Below are positions 30,217 to 41,500 of a stretch of DNA of 64,000 nucleotides, piece by piece. Below the pieces are notes generated by a model. The model had not been told where the DNA came from, made no database searches, and saw only the letters and a program-made list of their open reading frames with translations. The position numbers and the translations under genes were made by a program. The DNA is from a virus: positions 1 to 64,000 of IMG/VR virus record IMGVR_UViG_3300008267_000039, one strand, 5' to 3'. Numbering within the stretch: the stretch's first letter is position 1; each line of letters opens with the position of its first letter.

Positions 30217-33200
30217 AAATTTTTAATATTTGTGAGAGAGTTTGAAACGTTATAATCTCCTTCCAGTACAAGAGGTTTTGCTATAGTATTAAGCCATTCA
30301 AATCCCAAAAGTTTTCCATAAAATGGAAGGAACTCCTCAATTCGTGTTGAAATATAATCTTCCATGTCTTTTTGGATATTTCTATCCACAATTCCGGAAT
30401 TCAAAACAGTGAATTTGAAACTTCCACTCTTGTACATTGGAACATTGAAATTGAAAAGTTTGTCCATGCTGTCGATAAAGCTTCTTGTTCCGGATGGCAT
30501 ATTGTATTTCAAATCATTTGGAGGGTTAATCTTACAATAAAAATAAAGAGATTCAAACTCATCCAAAAACTTGTTGATAATAAAGTTTTCTTTTAATTTC
30601 AGTTTGGAACAAGTGAAATCACTCTCATCTTTCATATATTGAAATGCAGGAACACCGTTGAAATAGACATTTGCACCATAATATAGTCTTTCATTGAATG
30701 TTTTGGAAAGAATGTATTTTCTTGGTTCAAAATTCACGGTTCCATACAATCTTCCGTCCAAATAGAATTTCGCAACACCCTTATAACAATCAATGCTGAA
30801 AACAAAGTGCCTGTATCCTGTTGCAAGATCATTTTTATCAATAATAAAAACAACATCTGTAAAATCTTCAATATTGAGTCGATTTAAAATTCTCACCTTG
30901 AAGTGATATGTTTTTTCGTTATAGGTCGCACTCAAGCATTGAATGTTGTGATTGTAGTTTGAAATATCCAAATTGTTCTGAATCAAATCATACTTTTGAT
31001 TTAATTTAATAACTTTTTGATTATATTTTTCATCCAGTTGAATGACATATGATGCACTTAAATTTTGACAAAATACATTTTTGAATTTTCTTAGTTCACC
31101 ATATTCGAATTTTTCACAATAACTTATTTGTTTTGCACTTAGGGAATATGCACTAAGTGATAATGTGAATGCACGTTTCAATTCATCTTGTTCGTATTGG
31201 AGGAAATCACTTCCAGAAACAATATCGATTTTTTCATCTTTTGTTACTCCAAAACAATCTATATTTTTATTCAGTGTGATTAGAGAAGAAATAGAACTTA
31301 AAGTTGTGGAATAAGTTTTAATCTCATTGGAAGAGAGATAATAGATGTTTGTGTTTCTAATGACTGGTTGTTTTCCATAAACCTTGTAAAGGTTTTGATT
31401 GTTATCTACAAGCAATTCAAAAGAGGAACCAACATCAATTGATGTTTTTTCCACTACAACCGATGCATTGTTTGAGTTCAAATCAACTGCTGCAATTCCA
31501 TTTGATGTTGCGACATAGAAATAATTTTCATCATTTGTTGTGGAAAATACTTGATCTGTTGGTTGAAGGGATAATATATCCGCAATAGCTGAATTGGAAT
31601 CGACAATTGTTCCCCTCAAGTTCAATTCAATCAATCTAAAATCTTCTGCAACAGCATGGATGTTTTCAAAACCATTTCTTCTCGCTATCCCAACAATTGA
31701 ACAGAGGCTCATATTCTCTGTGGAAAGATCATCAATTTTTTTAAAATTATTGTTTAGAATTGAAATGGTTGTATCGTCTTTTTTTAGAATATTATATGGT
31801 GTTGTTAAAATATAATTATAGAAGCCAAATCCATTGTTTACATAATTTCCAAATATCAGGTTTCCGCTTGGAACACTCCAATCTTCTTTTTCCAAGAAGA
31901 ATGAAAATGTTGCAACATTTTGGTCAAAGTTCTTGTTGGATTCCACGAATCCAAATGTTTTACCATCAAAAGTGTATTCTCCTGTTTTATTTTCTAATTC
32001 TAAAAAATTTGTTTTTCTGTATGCATCTAAATCGGTGTGCAAAATTTTAGATGAAAGGGACTCAACTATGAGATTTTCGTAATCGTTTTGACCCAAGTGC
32101 ATGTAGGCATAGTAACAACCTTTTTCAAAGGTAAGACTGCTTTTGACATCGGAAACGTCTTCTTTCAAGTCCAAACAATCGAAACTATTTTTATATATGA
32201 TTTCTGTTGCAGTCGCGGATAATGCAACATAAGGAGTTGTTTTGGATGGTTTATAGTAACGATCCATCCAAATTGGTCTTGTATTCGGGTTTCCAGCGGA
32301 CAACCAAGCACATAACCATTGACCCGTGTTTTCTTCGCTTGGATTGGAATATGGGGAGGTATTACGGTAATCTTTAAGTTTTTTCCAAATCTTATCACTG
32401 TTTAAAGGACAATTTCCACCAACAGCACCAGATTCCGCGAGTTTACTGGAATTAACATTCAATTTTTCGTATGGATATATGTCATGGGGTACGTGAAAAT
32501 ATGTCGTCTTTCCGCTTTTAAAAACAAATGGAGTCGTATATGCGGAATATCCCAAGTTGATTTTATCGTACCCTTCATTTCTATATCCACCTGTAAAAAT
32601 ACTTTCGTATTCTTTTAAATTGGTTTCATTCTCTCCGAGAAATACGTTTCCCCTGCTTTGATCGTTCTCTTGGTTTAATTGATTTTTCAATGTCATCACA
32701 TTGACAGGAAGAGAAGAAACAATCGAATTGATTGTTGTTGTAAAAAGTTGATTGTTTTTTACATCAAAATGACTTCTTGTTTTGCTGACTTCCAAATTAT
32801 TTTGATTGAAAGTATCATTATACGATACCCAATTGTTTACATTTGACATTCCATCTACTTCTTGTTTTCTTTTTATATAAAAATTGTTATCATTTGAAAA
32901 CGCGGAAACGTATGTCATTAAAAGATCGCTGTTCTTTTTTTTGATCGCATAATTTCCAATTTTACTTTGAACGTAGAAAATTATTCCGTTTTCATTTAAA
33001 ATATAATTCAATTCGGTTGGATAATTGTCTATATTCGTTGCAGTTAAACATATCATTTTAACAGAACTTAGTGCAAGAGAATAAGCAAGTATATATTTTA
33101 AATTATTTTTTTCGTGATAAATTTTACATTTATCATCGTTCAAAAAATCGACTTGGAATATGTTTTTTCTTCCCAAATCTTCAAACAATCCATTGACTTT

Positions 33201-33527
33201 TACATTTTCCCCATCATTTATCCAAAATGTTGCATTATTATTAAATGCACCAGTAGAACTGGAATATATGTATGCAAGTTCATTTTGACCATCCAATGTT
33301 TCGTGTTTGAAGTCCAAAAATCCACTGAGATTATCATTTCTGGATAAAATTGTTACAGTGTAATTGTTTGTCTTAATATCTTTTGTATTTTTAAAACTCG
33401 GAATGATATTGTAATTTAAATTCCCATCAACATTCAATTGAATGTTTTTAATATCCATATTATCATCAAATGGATATTCCACATTCATTGTATCGTAACT
33501 TTTGTCTGAAATGAATCTTGTAAGCAT
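30213..33527 (-). CDS. Large baseplate/adhesin protein with LamG-like domain (1104 aa)
   Basis: Mixed-domain virion protein. Residues ~880-975 (VVFIIDKNDLATGYRHFVFS, DCYKGVAKFYLDGRLYGTVN) form a LamG/concanavalin-like sandwich. The C-terminal ~150 residues (MEDYISTRIEEFLPFYGKLL, GFEWLN) look like a baseplate-anchoring end. Its long N-terminus is beta-rich and unrecognised. It is co-translated with the 610-aa propeller. Its late promoter is 22 nt upstream. Confidence 0.6.
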   Translation of the reverse strand: MLTRFISDKSYDTMNVEYPFDDNMDIKNIQLNVDGNLNYNIIPSFKNTKDIKTNNYTVTILSRNDNLSGFLDFKHETLDGQNELAYIYSSSTGAFNNNATFWINDGENVKVNGLFEDLGRKNIFQVDFLNDDKCKIYHEKNNLKYILAYSLALSSVKMICLTATNIDNYPTELNYILNENGIIFYVQSKIGNYAIKKKNSDLLMTYVSAFSNDNNFYIKRKQEVDGMSNVNNWVSYNDTFNQNNLEVSKTRSHFDVKNNQLFTTTINSIVSSLPVNVMTLKNQLNQENDQSRGNVFLGENETNLKEYESIFTGGYRNEGYDKINLGYSAYTTPFVFKSGKTTYFHVPHDIYPYEKLNVNSSKLAESGAVGGNCPLNSDKIWKKLKDYRNTSPYSNPSEENTGQWLCAWLSAGNPNTRPIWMDRYYKPSKTTPYVALSATATEIIYKNSFDCLDLKEDVSDVKSSLTFEKGCYYAYMHLGQNDYENLIVESLSSKILHTDLDAYRKTNFLELENKTGEYTFDGKTFGFVESNKNFDQNVATFSFFLEKEDWSVPSGNLIFGNYVNNGFGFYNYILTTPYNILKKDDTTISILNNNFKKIDDLSTENMSLCSIVGIARRNGFENIHAVAEDFRLIELNLRGTIVDSNSAIADILSLQPTDQVFSTTNDENYFYVATSNGIAAVDLNSNNASVVVEKTSIDVGSSFELLVDNNQNLYKVYGKQPVIRNTNIYYLSSNEIKTYSTTLSSISSLITLNKNIDCFGVTKDEKIDIVSGSDFLQYEQDELKRAFTLSLSAYSLSAKQISYCEKFEYGELRKFKNVFCQNLSASYVIQLDEKYNQKVIKLNQKYDLIQNNLDISNYNHNIQCLSATYNEKTYHFKVRILNRLNIEDFTDVVFIIDKNDLATGYRHFVFSIDCYKGVAKFYLDGRLYGTVNFEPRKYILSKTFNERLYYGANVYFNGVPAFQYMKDESDFTCSKLKLKENFIINKFLDEFESLYFYCKINPPNDLKYNMPSGTRSFIDSMDKLFNFNVPMYKSGSFKFTVLNSGIVDRNIQKDMEDYISTRIEEFLPFYGKLLGFEWLNTIAKPLVLEGDYNVSNSLTNIKNL

Positions 33528-33548
33528 TTTGGAAAATGTCCCTAGAAA

Positions 33549-33556
33549 CTATTTAG
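33549..33556 (-). promoter_or_regulatory. Late promoter variant
   Basis: CTAAATAG, 21 nt before the start at 33527; the longest late leader here. Confidence 0.5.
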
Positions 33557-34632
33557 ATGAACGTTTCCAGTTCTGATCCACCAAAGCGAATAACATTTCC
33601 ACCATTAACAAATGTAACAATGTTGGGATTGAATCCTGTAATGAATGGATACATGTCTTGATTCGCAAAAGATACTATCTGATAATCTTCAAAGCTAACT
33701 ATTCCCTTGTCTGTCAATGGATAAATGTCTTCCCCTCCACCGAGTTCTCTCATTTGTATTTTATCCACAAGAGTCACAATACCCTTATCATATACAGGTG
33801 TTGGTGTGGGACTTGGCTGCGGTGGAATGACGGGATTTACATTTACAGGTGGAATTGGAATCTGTATTGTCGTTGTAGAAATTTGTTGCAACAATCCAAT
33901 ACCAAGAGGAATTGCAAGTGGTGCTTCAGTTGCGAATGGTAATTGTTGAACAGTTTCTTCCAACTCAAATTTCAATGAAGTTGAAATGTTTGTGAGTATT
34001 AAATCATCCTGTAAATTATCATTTACAAACAATAATACATTTGATGATTTTTTGTAAAAAGGAACAACCTCAACTATTGTTTTATCCTTATAAGAATCAA
34101 AAATACCACATTGAACAGAAGTTAAAGGAATTGTTATGTTTACAACATTTCCATCCTCATAATAAATTTCAAACTTGGGATAAAACAAAGTATAAAATTC
34201 TTCACTTGGATAGTAGGTAGATTGTATTGAACTTAATACTGGATAATACAATTGACTATTTTGTATTTTTGAATCAAACGTTTGTGATTCCAATCCATTA
34301 TCTGGATTAAAAATGAGTTTGATTATTTTAGATTCTGTCTGATCAAACTCTGATAAATCAAAAGTAACATCTGAATTACAAAAAACATAGTGACCCTCCA
34401 GAATTAATTCATTTTCGGGTAAATCATCATATGCCAATTCAGTTTGCCCACCGCTTAAATATTCTGTAAAAATTGTTGCGATTTCTCCACCAAATACGCT
34501 TGTTGGGTAAAAAAACGACAAAGGTGATGCCATCGGATCAAGCAAATATCCACCATGCAAAACGTTATAAGTGTCCGATGCGCTGAATGGTGATAGATAT
34601 GTGCCTGTGACAACAATGGTCAACGATGTCAT
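33553..34632 (-). CDS. Virion protein with triple VTF tag (359 aa)
   Basis: The N-terminus has 'LLDPMASPLSFFYPT', similar to the DPIAS motif of the 315/333-aa proteins. The middle (residues ~60-240) is a beta-rich domain. A proline-rich linker (VNPVIPPQPSPTPTP) precedes three tag units: GIVTLVDKIQMRELGGGEDI, GIVSFEDYQIVSFANQDMYP and IVTFVNGGNVIRFGGSELET. This is the largest number of tag units in one protein here. Confidence 0.6.
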   Translation of the reverse strand: MTSLTIVVTGTYLSPFSASDTYNVLHGGYLLDPMASPLSFFYPTSVFGGEIATIFTEYLSGGQTELAYDDLPENELILEGHYVFCNSDVTFDLSEFDQTESKIIKLIFNPDNGLESQTFDSKIQNSQLYYPVLSSIQSTYYPSEEFYTLFYPKFEIYYEDGNVVNITIPLTSVQCGIFDSYKDKTIVEVVPFYKKSSNVLLFVNDNLQDDLILTNISTSLKFELEETVQQLPFATEAPLAIPLGIGLLQQISTTTIQIPIPPVNVNPVIPPQPSPTPTPVYDKGIVTLVDKIQMRELGGGEDIYPLTDKGIVSFEDYQIVSFANQDMYPFITGFNPNIVTFVNGGNVIRFGGSELETFI

Positions 34633-34635
34633 ATG

Positions 34636-34644
34636 ATTATTTAA
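34636..34644 (-). promoter_or_regulatory. Late promoter variant
   Basis: TTAAATAAT, 3 nt before the ATG at 34632. Confidence 0.5.
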
Positions 34645-34660
34645 TAGATTGGCGATAGAA

Positions 34661-36091
34661 TCACGACCAACCTATGAATTGACTTTCAAATCCAGCGGAT
34701 GCAATTAAAGTTAAAGTTGTTCCAATTGGATACATGTATTCACAATAATCATTGCAATATATACAGTTATTCTCATCTAACAACACATAACCATAACCTG
34801 ATCCTGTTTTATCAATTGAAAGTATGGCATAGATTGAATCATCACATAAATTAGCAGAAAATACAGTCCCGCTTGTTGAATAAACGTTTAAATACAGGAT
34901 TTCGTTATCAGGATACGTTGGTCTAACAACATCAACTTTAAATTCTTCGCTACCTATGTAAAAATTGGAAATTTCATAAACTTTATTTGAAACACTCAAA
35001 TATTGAAATTCTGTTCCATAATTTAAAATAAGGTCACTTACGTTATCTTTAACATTAATTGCGGAACAACCAATGAAAAAATTAACATTGTTATATGACT
35101 CCCAATCGAATTGAATCACATATTTTCCAATTTTATTGATTTGTAAAACATCGGAATTTGATGCAAAAACATAATTTAAACCATTTTCATCGACGTTTTC
35201 TACGATTTTTAATTTATAATCATCTTTTCCACCAAGATATGCCGCTTTATTTGAAATTCCTCTCACATAATAAGGCATTTCTGGATTGGAATAATTATTG
35301 TCCAATATATAGTAAAAAGGCTTCAACAATATCGGAGTTTCCGATATAAATGTATTATTTTCAGATTGATAATATAATTTTTCACTGACAACAAATGGCA
35401 ATGCATTCACATTTCTGGCCATATATGTCAGATTGAATTCATTCAATACAGGATTTTTCTTGAACGATCCACCCACGTATTCAAATAAATTTATTTCAGG
35501 AAGATCGCCCAAAGATGTGGAGAGAGAATAAACTCTGGTGTCCGTGTCATTAAGTGGATATATTTTTTTATAATCCACTTTTTTCACATCTGTTGCATAA
35601 ATCTCAGGTATGATTTGTTTATAGTTTGAAGATGAGAGAGAATTTTTTTGGGTCGTTAAAAAAACCAAAAACATTCTTTGGAATTTTTCATCGTACCAAG
35701 GATTGATGAAAACATCCAAATATTTGCTGACTTCTCCTTTTTTCTTATAAAATGGTTTTGTATTTGTATTTTTAAATACATTTGTTTCAATATCATACAA
35801 ATAAGAGTCACTGACGACATAATTATCTGTTTCTATGACAAATATGTTGTTTATCAGGAAAAATTTTAAACTTTTATTTTCAACTTCTTCTTTTACAGTA
35901 TTTGGATATTTGAAAAAAATAGAGGAAAGAGTATCGACAATGTTGTTCGTTTTCCCATGGTAATTGTTTCTAACAAATATTTTACCCTCAACCACATTTT
36001 TTCTTTGATACAAAGAAACGTTTTGCGGCTCCCTTTCTTGGAAAACTGTATTTGAGTCGGAAATTAATCCACCATCATTCAACATTGACAT
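34661..36091 (-). CDS. Virion protein ending in an InlB B-repeat-like domain (476 aa)
   Basis: Residues 1-410 are unrecognised and beta-rich. The last ~70 residues (GSGYGYVLLDENNCIYCNDY, CEYMYPIGTTLTLIASAGFE, SQFIGWS) match the bacterial InlB B-repeat pattern 'G.G.V......C...C...Y..GT.VTL.A.A...S.F.GWS', seen in surface adhesins. Unlike its neighbours it has no Pro-Thr linker or tag. It could be the truncated form of a longer tagged protein; the next gene downstream starts with its own leader. Confidence 0.6.
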   Translation of the reverse strand: MSMLNDGGLISDSNTVFQEREPQNVSLYQRKNVVEGKIFVRNNYHGKTNNIVDTLSSIFFKYPNTVKEEVENKSLKFFLINNIFVIETDNYVVSDSYLYDIETNVFKNTNTKPFYKKKGEVSKYLDVFINPWYDEKFQRMFLVFLTTQKNSLSSSNYKQIIPEIYATDVKKVDYKKIYPLNDTDTRVYSLSTSLGDLPEINLFEYVGGSFKKNPVLNEFNLTYMARNVNALPFVVSEKLYYQSENNTFISETPILLKPFYYILDNNYSNPEMPYYVRGISNKAAYLGGKDDYKLKIVENVDENGLNYVFASNSDVLQINKIGKYVIQFDWESYNNVNFFIGCSAINVKDNVSDLILNYGTEFQYLSVSNKVYEISNFYIGSEEFKVDVVRPTYPDNEILYLNVYSTSGTVFSANLCDDSIYAILSIDKTGSGYGYVLLDENNCIYCNDYCEYMYPIGTTLTLIASAGFESQFIGWS

Positions 36092-36094
36092 ATT

Positions 36095-36103
36095 ATTATT
36101 TAA
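36095..36103 (-). promoter_or_regulatory. Late promoter variant
   Basis: TTAAATAAT, 3 nt before the ATG at 36091. Confidence 0.5.
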
Positions 36104-36117
36104 TGGTGAACGCTAAA

Positions 36118-36657
36118 TCAAAAAGGATTAACATTTTCTCCATCGAATCCTTGGACTTGATAATCCTCAAATGTCACAATTCCTTTCAATGGATATATAT
36201 CTTCACCATCTATTTCAGTCATTTGAACTCCGTTAATCAAAGTTACTATTCCAAGACCCATAATTGTCTGAGTTGGAGTTACTGTAGGAGTGACCGTTGG
36301 AGTCGGCGTTGGAGTAACTGTTTTAGTTGGAGTTATGCTTGGTGTTGGAGTAACAGTTGGAGTTATTGTATTAGTTGGTGTTATGCTTGGAGTTGGAGTA
36401 ACAGTTGGTGTTTGAGTATTGGCTGGAGTCTGAGTTATGGTTGGAGTTATGCTTGGTGTTGGGGTAACTGTTGGAGTTATTGAAGTTGTTGGAGTTACCG
36501 TTTGAGTCGGTGTTGGAGTAATAGTCGAGGTTGGAGTTATCGTTGGAGTGACGGAAGATGTGGGGGTCTGAGTTGGCGTTGGAGTTAACTTGAAAAAGTT
36601 ACAACAGACCTTAACATTCCCCCTAATTTCAACTGTCAAATCATTTGTTTCAATCAT
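36118..36657 (-). CDS. Pro-Thr rod with VTF tag (179 aa)
   Basis: After 26 residues ([20 protein letters not shown]), residues ~27-131 consist of Pro-Thr repeats ([20 protein letters not shown]), then the tag [20 protein letters not shown] and [20 protein letters not shown]. Its ATG overlaps the stop of the 613-aa gene, which itself ends in a Pro-Thr tract without tag. The pair could be one split protein, or the rod could attach to it. Extended (PT)n segments are stiff and could be glycosylated. Confidence 0.65.
   Translation of the reverse strand: MIETNDLTVEIRGNVKVCCNFFKLTPTPTQTPTSSVTPTITPTSTITPTPTQTVTPTTSITPTVTPTPSITPTITQTPANTQTPTVTPTPSITPTNTITPTVTPTPSITPTKTVTPTPTPTVTPTVTPTQTIMGLGIVTLINGVQMTEIDGEDIYPLKGIVTFEDYQVQGFDGENVNPF
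36235..36585. repeat. Long Pro-Thr coding repeat
   Basis: About 350 bp of imperfect GTTGGAGTTAC/GTTGGTGTTGG-type repeats; the plus strand gives spurious Ser/Trp-rich frames. Confidence 0.8.
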
Positions 36658-38495
36658 GGTATTTCACTGGAAGTTGGTGTGACTGTTGGTGTCGGAGTTG
36701 TAGTCTCGGTTGGAGTATTCGTTAAGGTTGGAGTTGGCGTAGAAGTGCTTGACGGTGTGACAGTTGGAGTTGGGGTAGGTGTCGGTGTTAATTCTTCTGT
36801 TGGTGTAACAGTTGACGTGATTGTCGGTGTTGGAGTTGGCGTAGAAGTGCTTGACGGTGTGACAGTTGGAGTTAAAGTATTTGTCGGAGTTATGCTTGGG
36901 GTTGGTGTGGGGGTGGAATCCGGTGTCGGTGTTGGGGTTTGAGATGGAGGAGGTGTTGGGCTTGGTGCTATTCCAGTCTTAAAATAACTTCCAACTTTTT
37001 TATAAAGACCAAACTCATTAGAAGATTCATCACAGTACCAATCGACCACTACTCCTTCATCTAACAATAATTCTTTTTTATCTTCTTCTATTGGGAAGCC
37101 ATTTAAATCAAATGATCCATCCCAAATGAAATTTTTATCTCCTTTCCAAAATGTGACATTATCCGTTACTTTTGCTATTCCTTCGGTTGATACTTTTGTA
37201 TTTTGTTGTCTGCTTTGATAACCATAAAAAAGTTGATTGTAATTATTACTCAATACATCATTGAACCTATAACCATTTGAAATTTTTGTTCTATTCCATT
37301 CAACATCTATCAAATAAACGAGTGGTACATTTTCATTTTCTTGACCAGATGTGTAAATTGTATTTCCAATTTTATTTGGATCTGGGAAAATATAAATTTT
37401 ATCTCTATCAATTTTAGAAGAATCAATTTGATATGCTTTCTTTGGTGTATTATAAATTAGAATTCCTTGGTTTTGAGGAACAAAAAATCCACCAACTTCA
37501 TATATGCTATAAATGTTTTCCAACGATTCCGTTAAAATTGTTGTTGCAAAATGTTTGTTTAAATATTGCCCATCAAATGAATTGGAATCAAAAAGCAAAC
37601 CGGAAACACTTTTGTTTTCCGAATTTGTGGAAAGATAATAAAAATTTGTTCCAATAAACTTTGGATAAAGTGATTTGAAAATATTTATTTTTAAACTATC
37701 CTGACCATTTTGAATGTAATCGATAAAATCTCTTGATTTCAAATATTGTAGTTCAGTTCCACTTAAAATTGGATTATATGTAAAATTAGAAATATATGAG
37801 GTTTCTGAATTTTTCAAATAAAATGGATAAGCTGATATCGCATCAACAATTGATTGTTTAATGTTTATGAAAATATTTGGATCTATTTTATTTGTAAATG
37901 TATGTTCCGTATTTTCAGGATTATCGTAAAAAATATCCGAATCGGAGTATGTTTCAACTATGGAAACGTCAAAGTTTGTATGAAAAGATGATAATTGTTT
38001 TCTATTTGTTCTTAAATTGTTATCAATATAGTCATAAACAAGTTTTTTAACAATAGTCTCAACACCGAAGTTACTACCCTTTAGATTGTATTTTATGAGG
38101 CTGTTTTTTACTTCTTTTCTCTTGTCACTATAATACAGGGAAATTTGTTTTAATTTTTGAATGAAAAAAGGAATAATGATATCCAAATCGGAGTCGTCAT
38201 TGAAGTCGGCATTTAATATAAACCTTTTCTCTTCTTCTGTGGAAAAATTCAAAGTGATTTCCCGCATCAAATTCACATAGGCATCTCTGACAATGGCATT
38301 TTCTTCTGATTTTTTAAGATTCTTTTTACTTGCCCAAGTGTTTACGTATTGTTGATATGATTTAAGTTGTTCATTCACATCAATATTGGAAAAATTCTGA
38401 TATTGCATGAATGCAAGAAAAGAATACGGTGAATCCCAATCCTTTGGATTTTGGGAATCGTTTACAATACTGTATGGTAGAAATGAAAACACCAT
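36654..38495 (-). CDS. Baseplate-associated protein with Pro-Thr tail (613 aa)
   Basis: Residues 1-150 are helical and charged ([20 protein letters not shown]). The middle is beta-rich ([40 protein letters not shown]), and residues ~520-613 are Pro-Thr repeats. The stop overlaps the ATG of the rod gene, so translation continues into it. A ribosomal frameshift or stop read-through would fuse the two, but the reading frames differ. The gene lies directly behind the PKD-NHL protein. Confidence 0.55.
   Translation of the reverse strand: MVFSFLPYSIVNDSQNPKDWDSPYSFLAFMQYQNFSNIDVNEQLKSYQQYVNTWASKKNLKKSEENAIVRDAYVNLMREITLNFSTEEEKRFILNADFNDDSDLDIIIPFFIQKLKQISLYYSDKRKEVKNSLIKYNLKGSNFGVETIVKKLVYDYIDNNLRTNRKQLSSFHTNFDVSIVETYSDSDIFYDNPENTEHTFTNKIDPNIFINIKQSIVDAISAYPFYLKNSETSYISNFTYNPILSGTELQYLKSRDFIDYIQNGQDSLKINIFKSLYPKFIGTNFYYLSTNSENKSVSGLLFDSNSFDGQYLNKHFATTILTESLENIYSIYEVGGFFVPQNQGILIYNTPKKAYQIDSSKIDRDKIYIFPDPNKIGNTIYTSGQENENVPLVYLIDVEWNRTKISNGYRFNDVLSNNYNQLFYGYQSRQQNTKVSTEGIAKVTDNVTFWKGDKNFIWDGSFDLNGFPIEEDKKELLLDEGVVVDWYCDESSNEFGLYKKVGSYFKTGIAPSPTPPPSQTPTPTPDSTPTPTPSITPTNTLTPTVTPSSTSTPTPTPTITSTVTPTEELTPTPTPTPTVTPSSTSTPTPTLTNTPTETTTPTPTVTPTSSEIP
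36665..36955. repeat. Pro-Thr coding repeat
   Basis: About 290 bp containing a nearly exact duplicate of a ~45-bp block (GTTGGAGTTGGCGTAGAAGT at 36728 and again at 36831). Confidence 0.75.
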
Positions 38496-38505
38496 GTTCG
38501 TTCAA

Positions 38506-38513
38506 CTATTTAA
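38506..38513 (-). promoter_or_regulatory. Late promoter variant
   Basis: TTAAATAG, 10 nt before the ATG at 38495. Confidence 0.45.
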
Positions 38514-38546
38514 CATAATGTGAGAGAAATCCTATAGGTTTTTAGC

Positions 38547-41500
38547 CTATGGGACGCAAGTTGCTTTTTCGCTGTCACCAATCAACTTCAACCCTTTATA
38601 AAATCCATAAGAGATGATCTTGTCCATAAATCCACCAAATTTCGACCAATCGTTGAAAGAAGATTGGGATGGTGCGATAGTTGTGAAATCCGAATCGAAA
38701 TTAATGATATTGTCTTTTAGTTCCAATGTTTTATTTGGAACGTGTTCATAAAATTTATAATATTGTGATATTTCAGATCCCGATTGTTCTCTTGTTCCTG
38801 TTACAAGATTCCACCCCCAATTATAATTAACACCTGATAATGGAACGCTATCCCCATAATTGTAACTATCTACAACTGTATTCGTAATAAGTTGATATTT
38901 TTCAGAAAACAATTCATAAGTCACAATAGGTTGCCCTGCGATAAAATATCCATTGTTTATATCAATTTCTCTTCCAAGATTGTTATTCTCTAGGTAAGTA
39001 TAGGCCGACAATGCAAAGTTTCTGTTATATGAATTCGGTGTCCCAAAGAGTCTTTTGTGGCAAATCGAAAGAAGATCAATCGCCCTTCTAATGGAAGGAG
39101 GATATGAATATAGATATTCATTTAAATCCGTTCCAGTTTCATCCGCAAAAGAAATAAGTTGTTGGATATTGCACGTTTCTATATCGGAATTATTTGCAAC
39201 AAAATTTGAAATTTTTTCATATATAACTTTACCAATTTCTTCGATATTTTCATTTTTACCCAAAATTTGACCGATAAAATCATCAAGTAAAACCTTTCTA
39301 TCAAACAATGATTCTTGGAGAATATATGATTTAATTTGGGTCAGATAATCGAATTCTTCTCCATATTTTATAACTGTCGGAGATGGATTTAGAATATCAA
39401 AATAAGTACTGAGTCCTGTTATAATTCTTGGTTCAGGAATTTCAGTTTTTATGAATTTATTGATCCATCTAAATCCGGTCCAATCTCCCAGAACAGCATA
39501 AACAGCTTGCATGTTTTGAATTGGCCTGAGACTTAAATCTCTTAATTTTTCAGAAGGAAGTCCGGAAAGCGGAAGTGAGAGATTGTTGGTATCGGCAAAA
39601 TAAAGAAGACCGTCCACATTGTTGACAACCCAAAGCTCACCAGAGGAGTCCACGGCTATTCCTCCGATATCTTTTATATAATAGTTTTGATCACCTAAAG
39701 ATCCAAATATATAATCACTTTTTACTTTTGTAACAGAGTTTATTTTAGAAATGGTGTTTGTTTTATGGAGAACATATACATTCTGATTGGAATCAATGCT
39801 CATCGTTCCAAGTCCCTGAATTCCTCTTATTGTTGTTTTATCAAAAGTAATCCCATCTATGAAATAAACCAAATCATCCCTTTCGGAATTAATTGAAGAG
39901 GATTGATTTATGTTTTCAATTCCAACCCAAATATTTTTATTTGCATCGATTATGATTTCTTGAGGAACTTCTAGTGAATTAAAATATATCGCATTTTCAA
40001 ATGTCCCATCGTTTTTGAATTTACAAATGAAATTGGATAGAGGATGCGTGTATGCAATATAAACATTGTTATCGAAATCCACGTCAATACAGCTTGGTAT
40101 TATTGTATTTTCTCCAGCGAATCCTTGATAATTTAAATAATCGTTTGAATCGTAAATCTCCAAATTTTCAAAAGGTGGACGATAGAGGACACTGACAATA
40201 TCTGTTCCATAATTTATTTTCATTGCGGAGGTTGCGTCCGCCAAACTGACATATGCATTTCCGTTTTTATCGGTTGCACACCATACAGGAGAAGACATTC
40301 CGTAATCGTTTAAGAACGAATGTGGAACAGGGGCCAATGTTAGGTCTGGTTGATATTGCATCGACGATAATGCCATTGTTGATACAATGTTTCCATCCAC
40401 ATCTGTCTTGAAAATTCTTTCGTTGTCCGCATCCAATATAAAAACTCTGTTTTCTTTATTATTGTCTAGATATTTCAATGGAGAAAAGCATATATGCATA
40501 TTCGCCGTTGAAGTTTCAGACAAAGTTGAAAGATTTGTATCGTAATAAAATTCAATATCGGAAGTTGCACAATGATCGAAAACATTAAGTTTTTCGTATC
40601 TCTTCACCTTTGGTAATCCAATTTGTGCTAGAAATCCATAAATTGTGAAATTTTTGGAGATAGGTGTGTCTTGGATTTTTAGAGTCGCGGATATTGCAAC
40701 TGTAGTGGATTCACATGGAAGTTTAACTGTTCCAGCGAAATATGGGGAATTATTATATTGTGGGACTTTATTGTTTTTTTCAAACAATGCATCAGTTAAT
40801 TCAACTGGTGGTAAATCGGTGTTTATATATTTCACCAATTTGAGATTTACATCATTTAAATTGTTGTTGAATGTTCCGCTGTGAAAATTATAAATCGGAT
40901 CATATGTTTTCACAGTATAGTTTTCCGAATCTTTGAATGTAAGGACAAATGGAATTTTTGTTTTTGTCCATTTTATCGGATACACGTCAAATGGATAAAG
41001 AATTTGACCGGAAAGGCTTCCAATTGTGGAGTTGGTTCCTTCCACGGATATTCCGTTACTTGTAATTCGTAAATTATCTGCGGAATTGAAAATGGATTTC
41101 AATACTTGACCAGACCAAGGGAGATTGAAATAACCTTGATCTAATTTCTTAAAAATGTTTTGAAGATTGTTTCTTTCTATATCTTTATCATTAAAATTTT
41201 TAGAATCAAAAGATGCATAAATAATATCAACTTCATTTGAGGGATTTCCTGATGTTTTTTGATCTACGAAATAAACATAATCTATTCCGAAATTTGTACC
41301 ACTTGATCCTACAAATGATGAGCCATCGACTTCTTTGTTATGGAAATTTAGTTTTATACTCCAATCCCCATCTATTGGGCCAGTTGTATATGGGACGGCA
41401 TAAACAGAAACAGAATCGGTTTTTGTGCTTTCCACAAGTTTACTTTGGAGGTAATTATTATCGTTTGTAAAAACATTTACAAATCCATGATAGGCTTTAA

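Noticed and set aside
36052-36942. Plus-strand frames rich in Ser/Trp or Val/Gly
   Set aside because: They are antisense to the Pro-Thr coding repeats and follow their periodicity.
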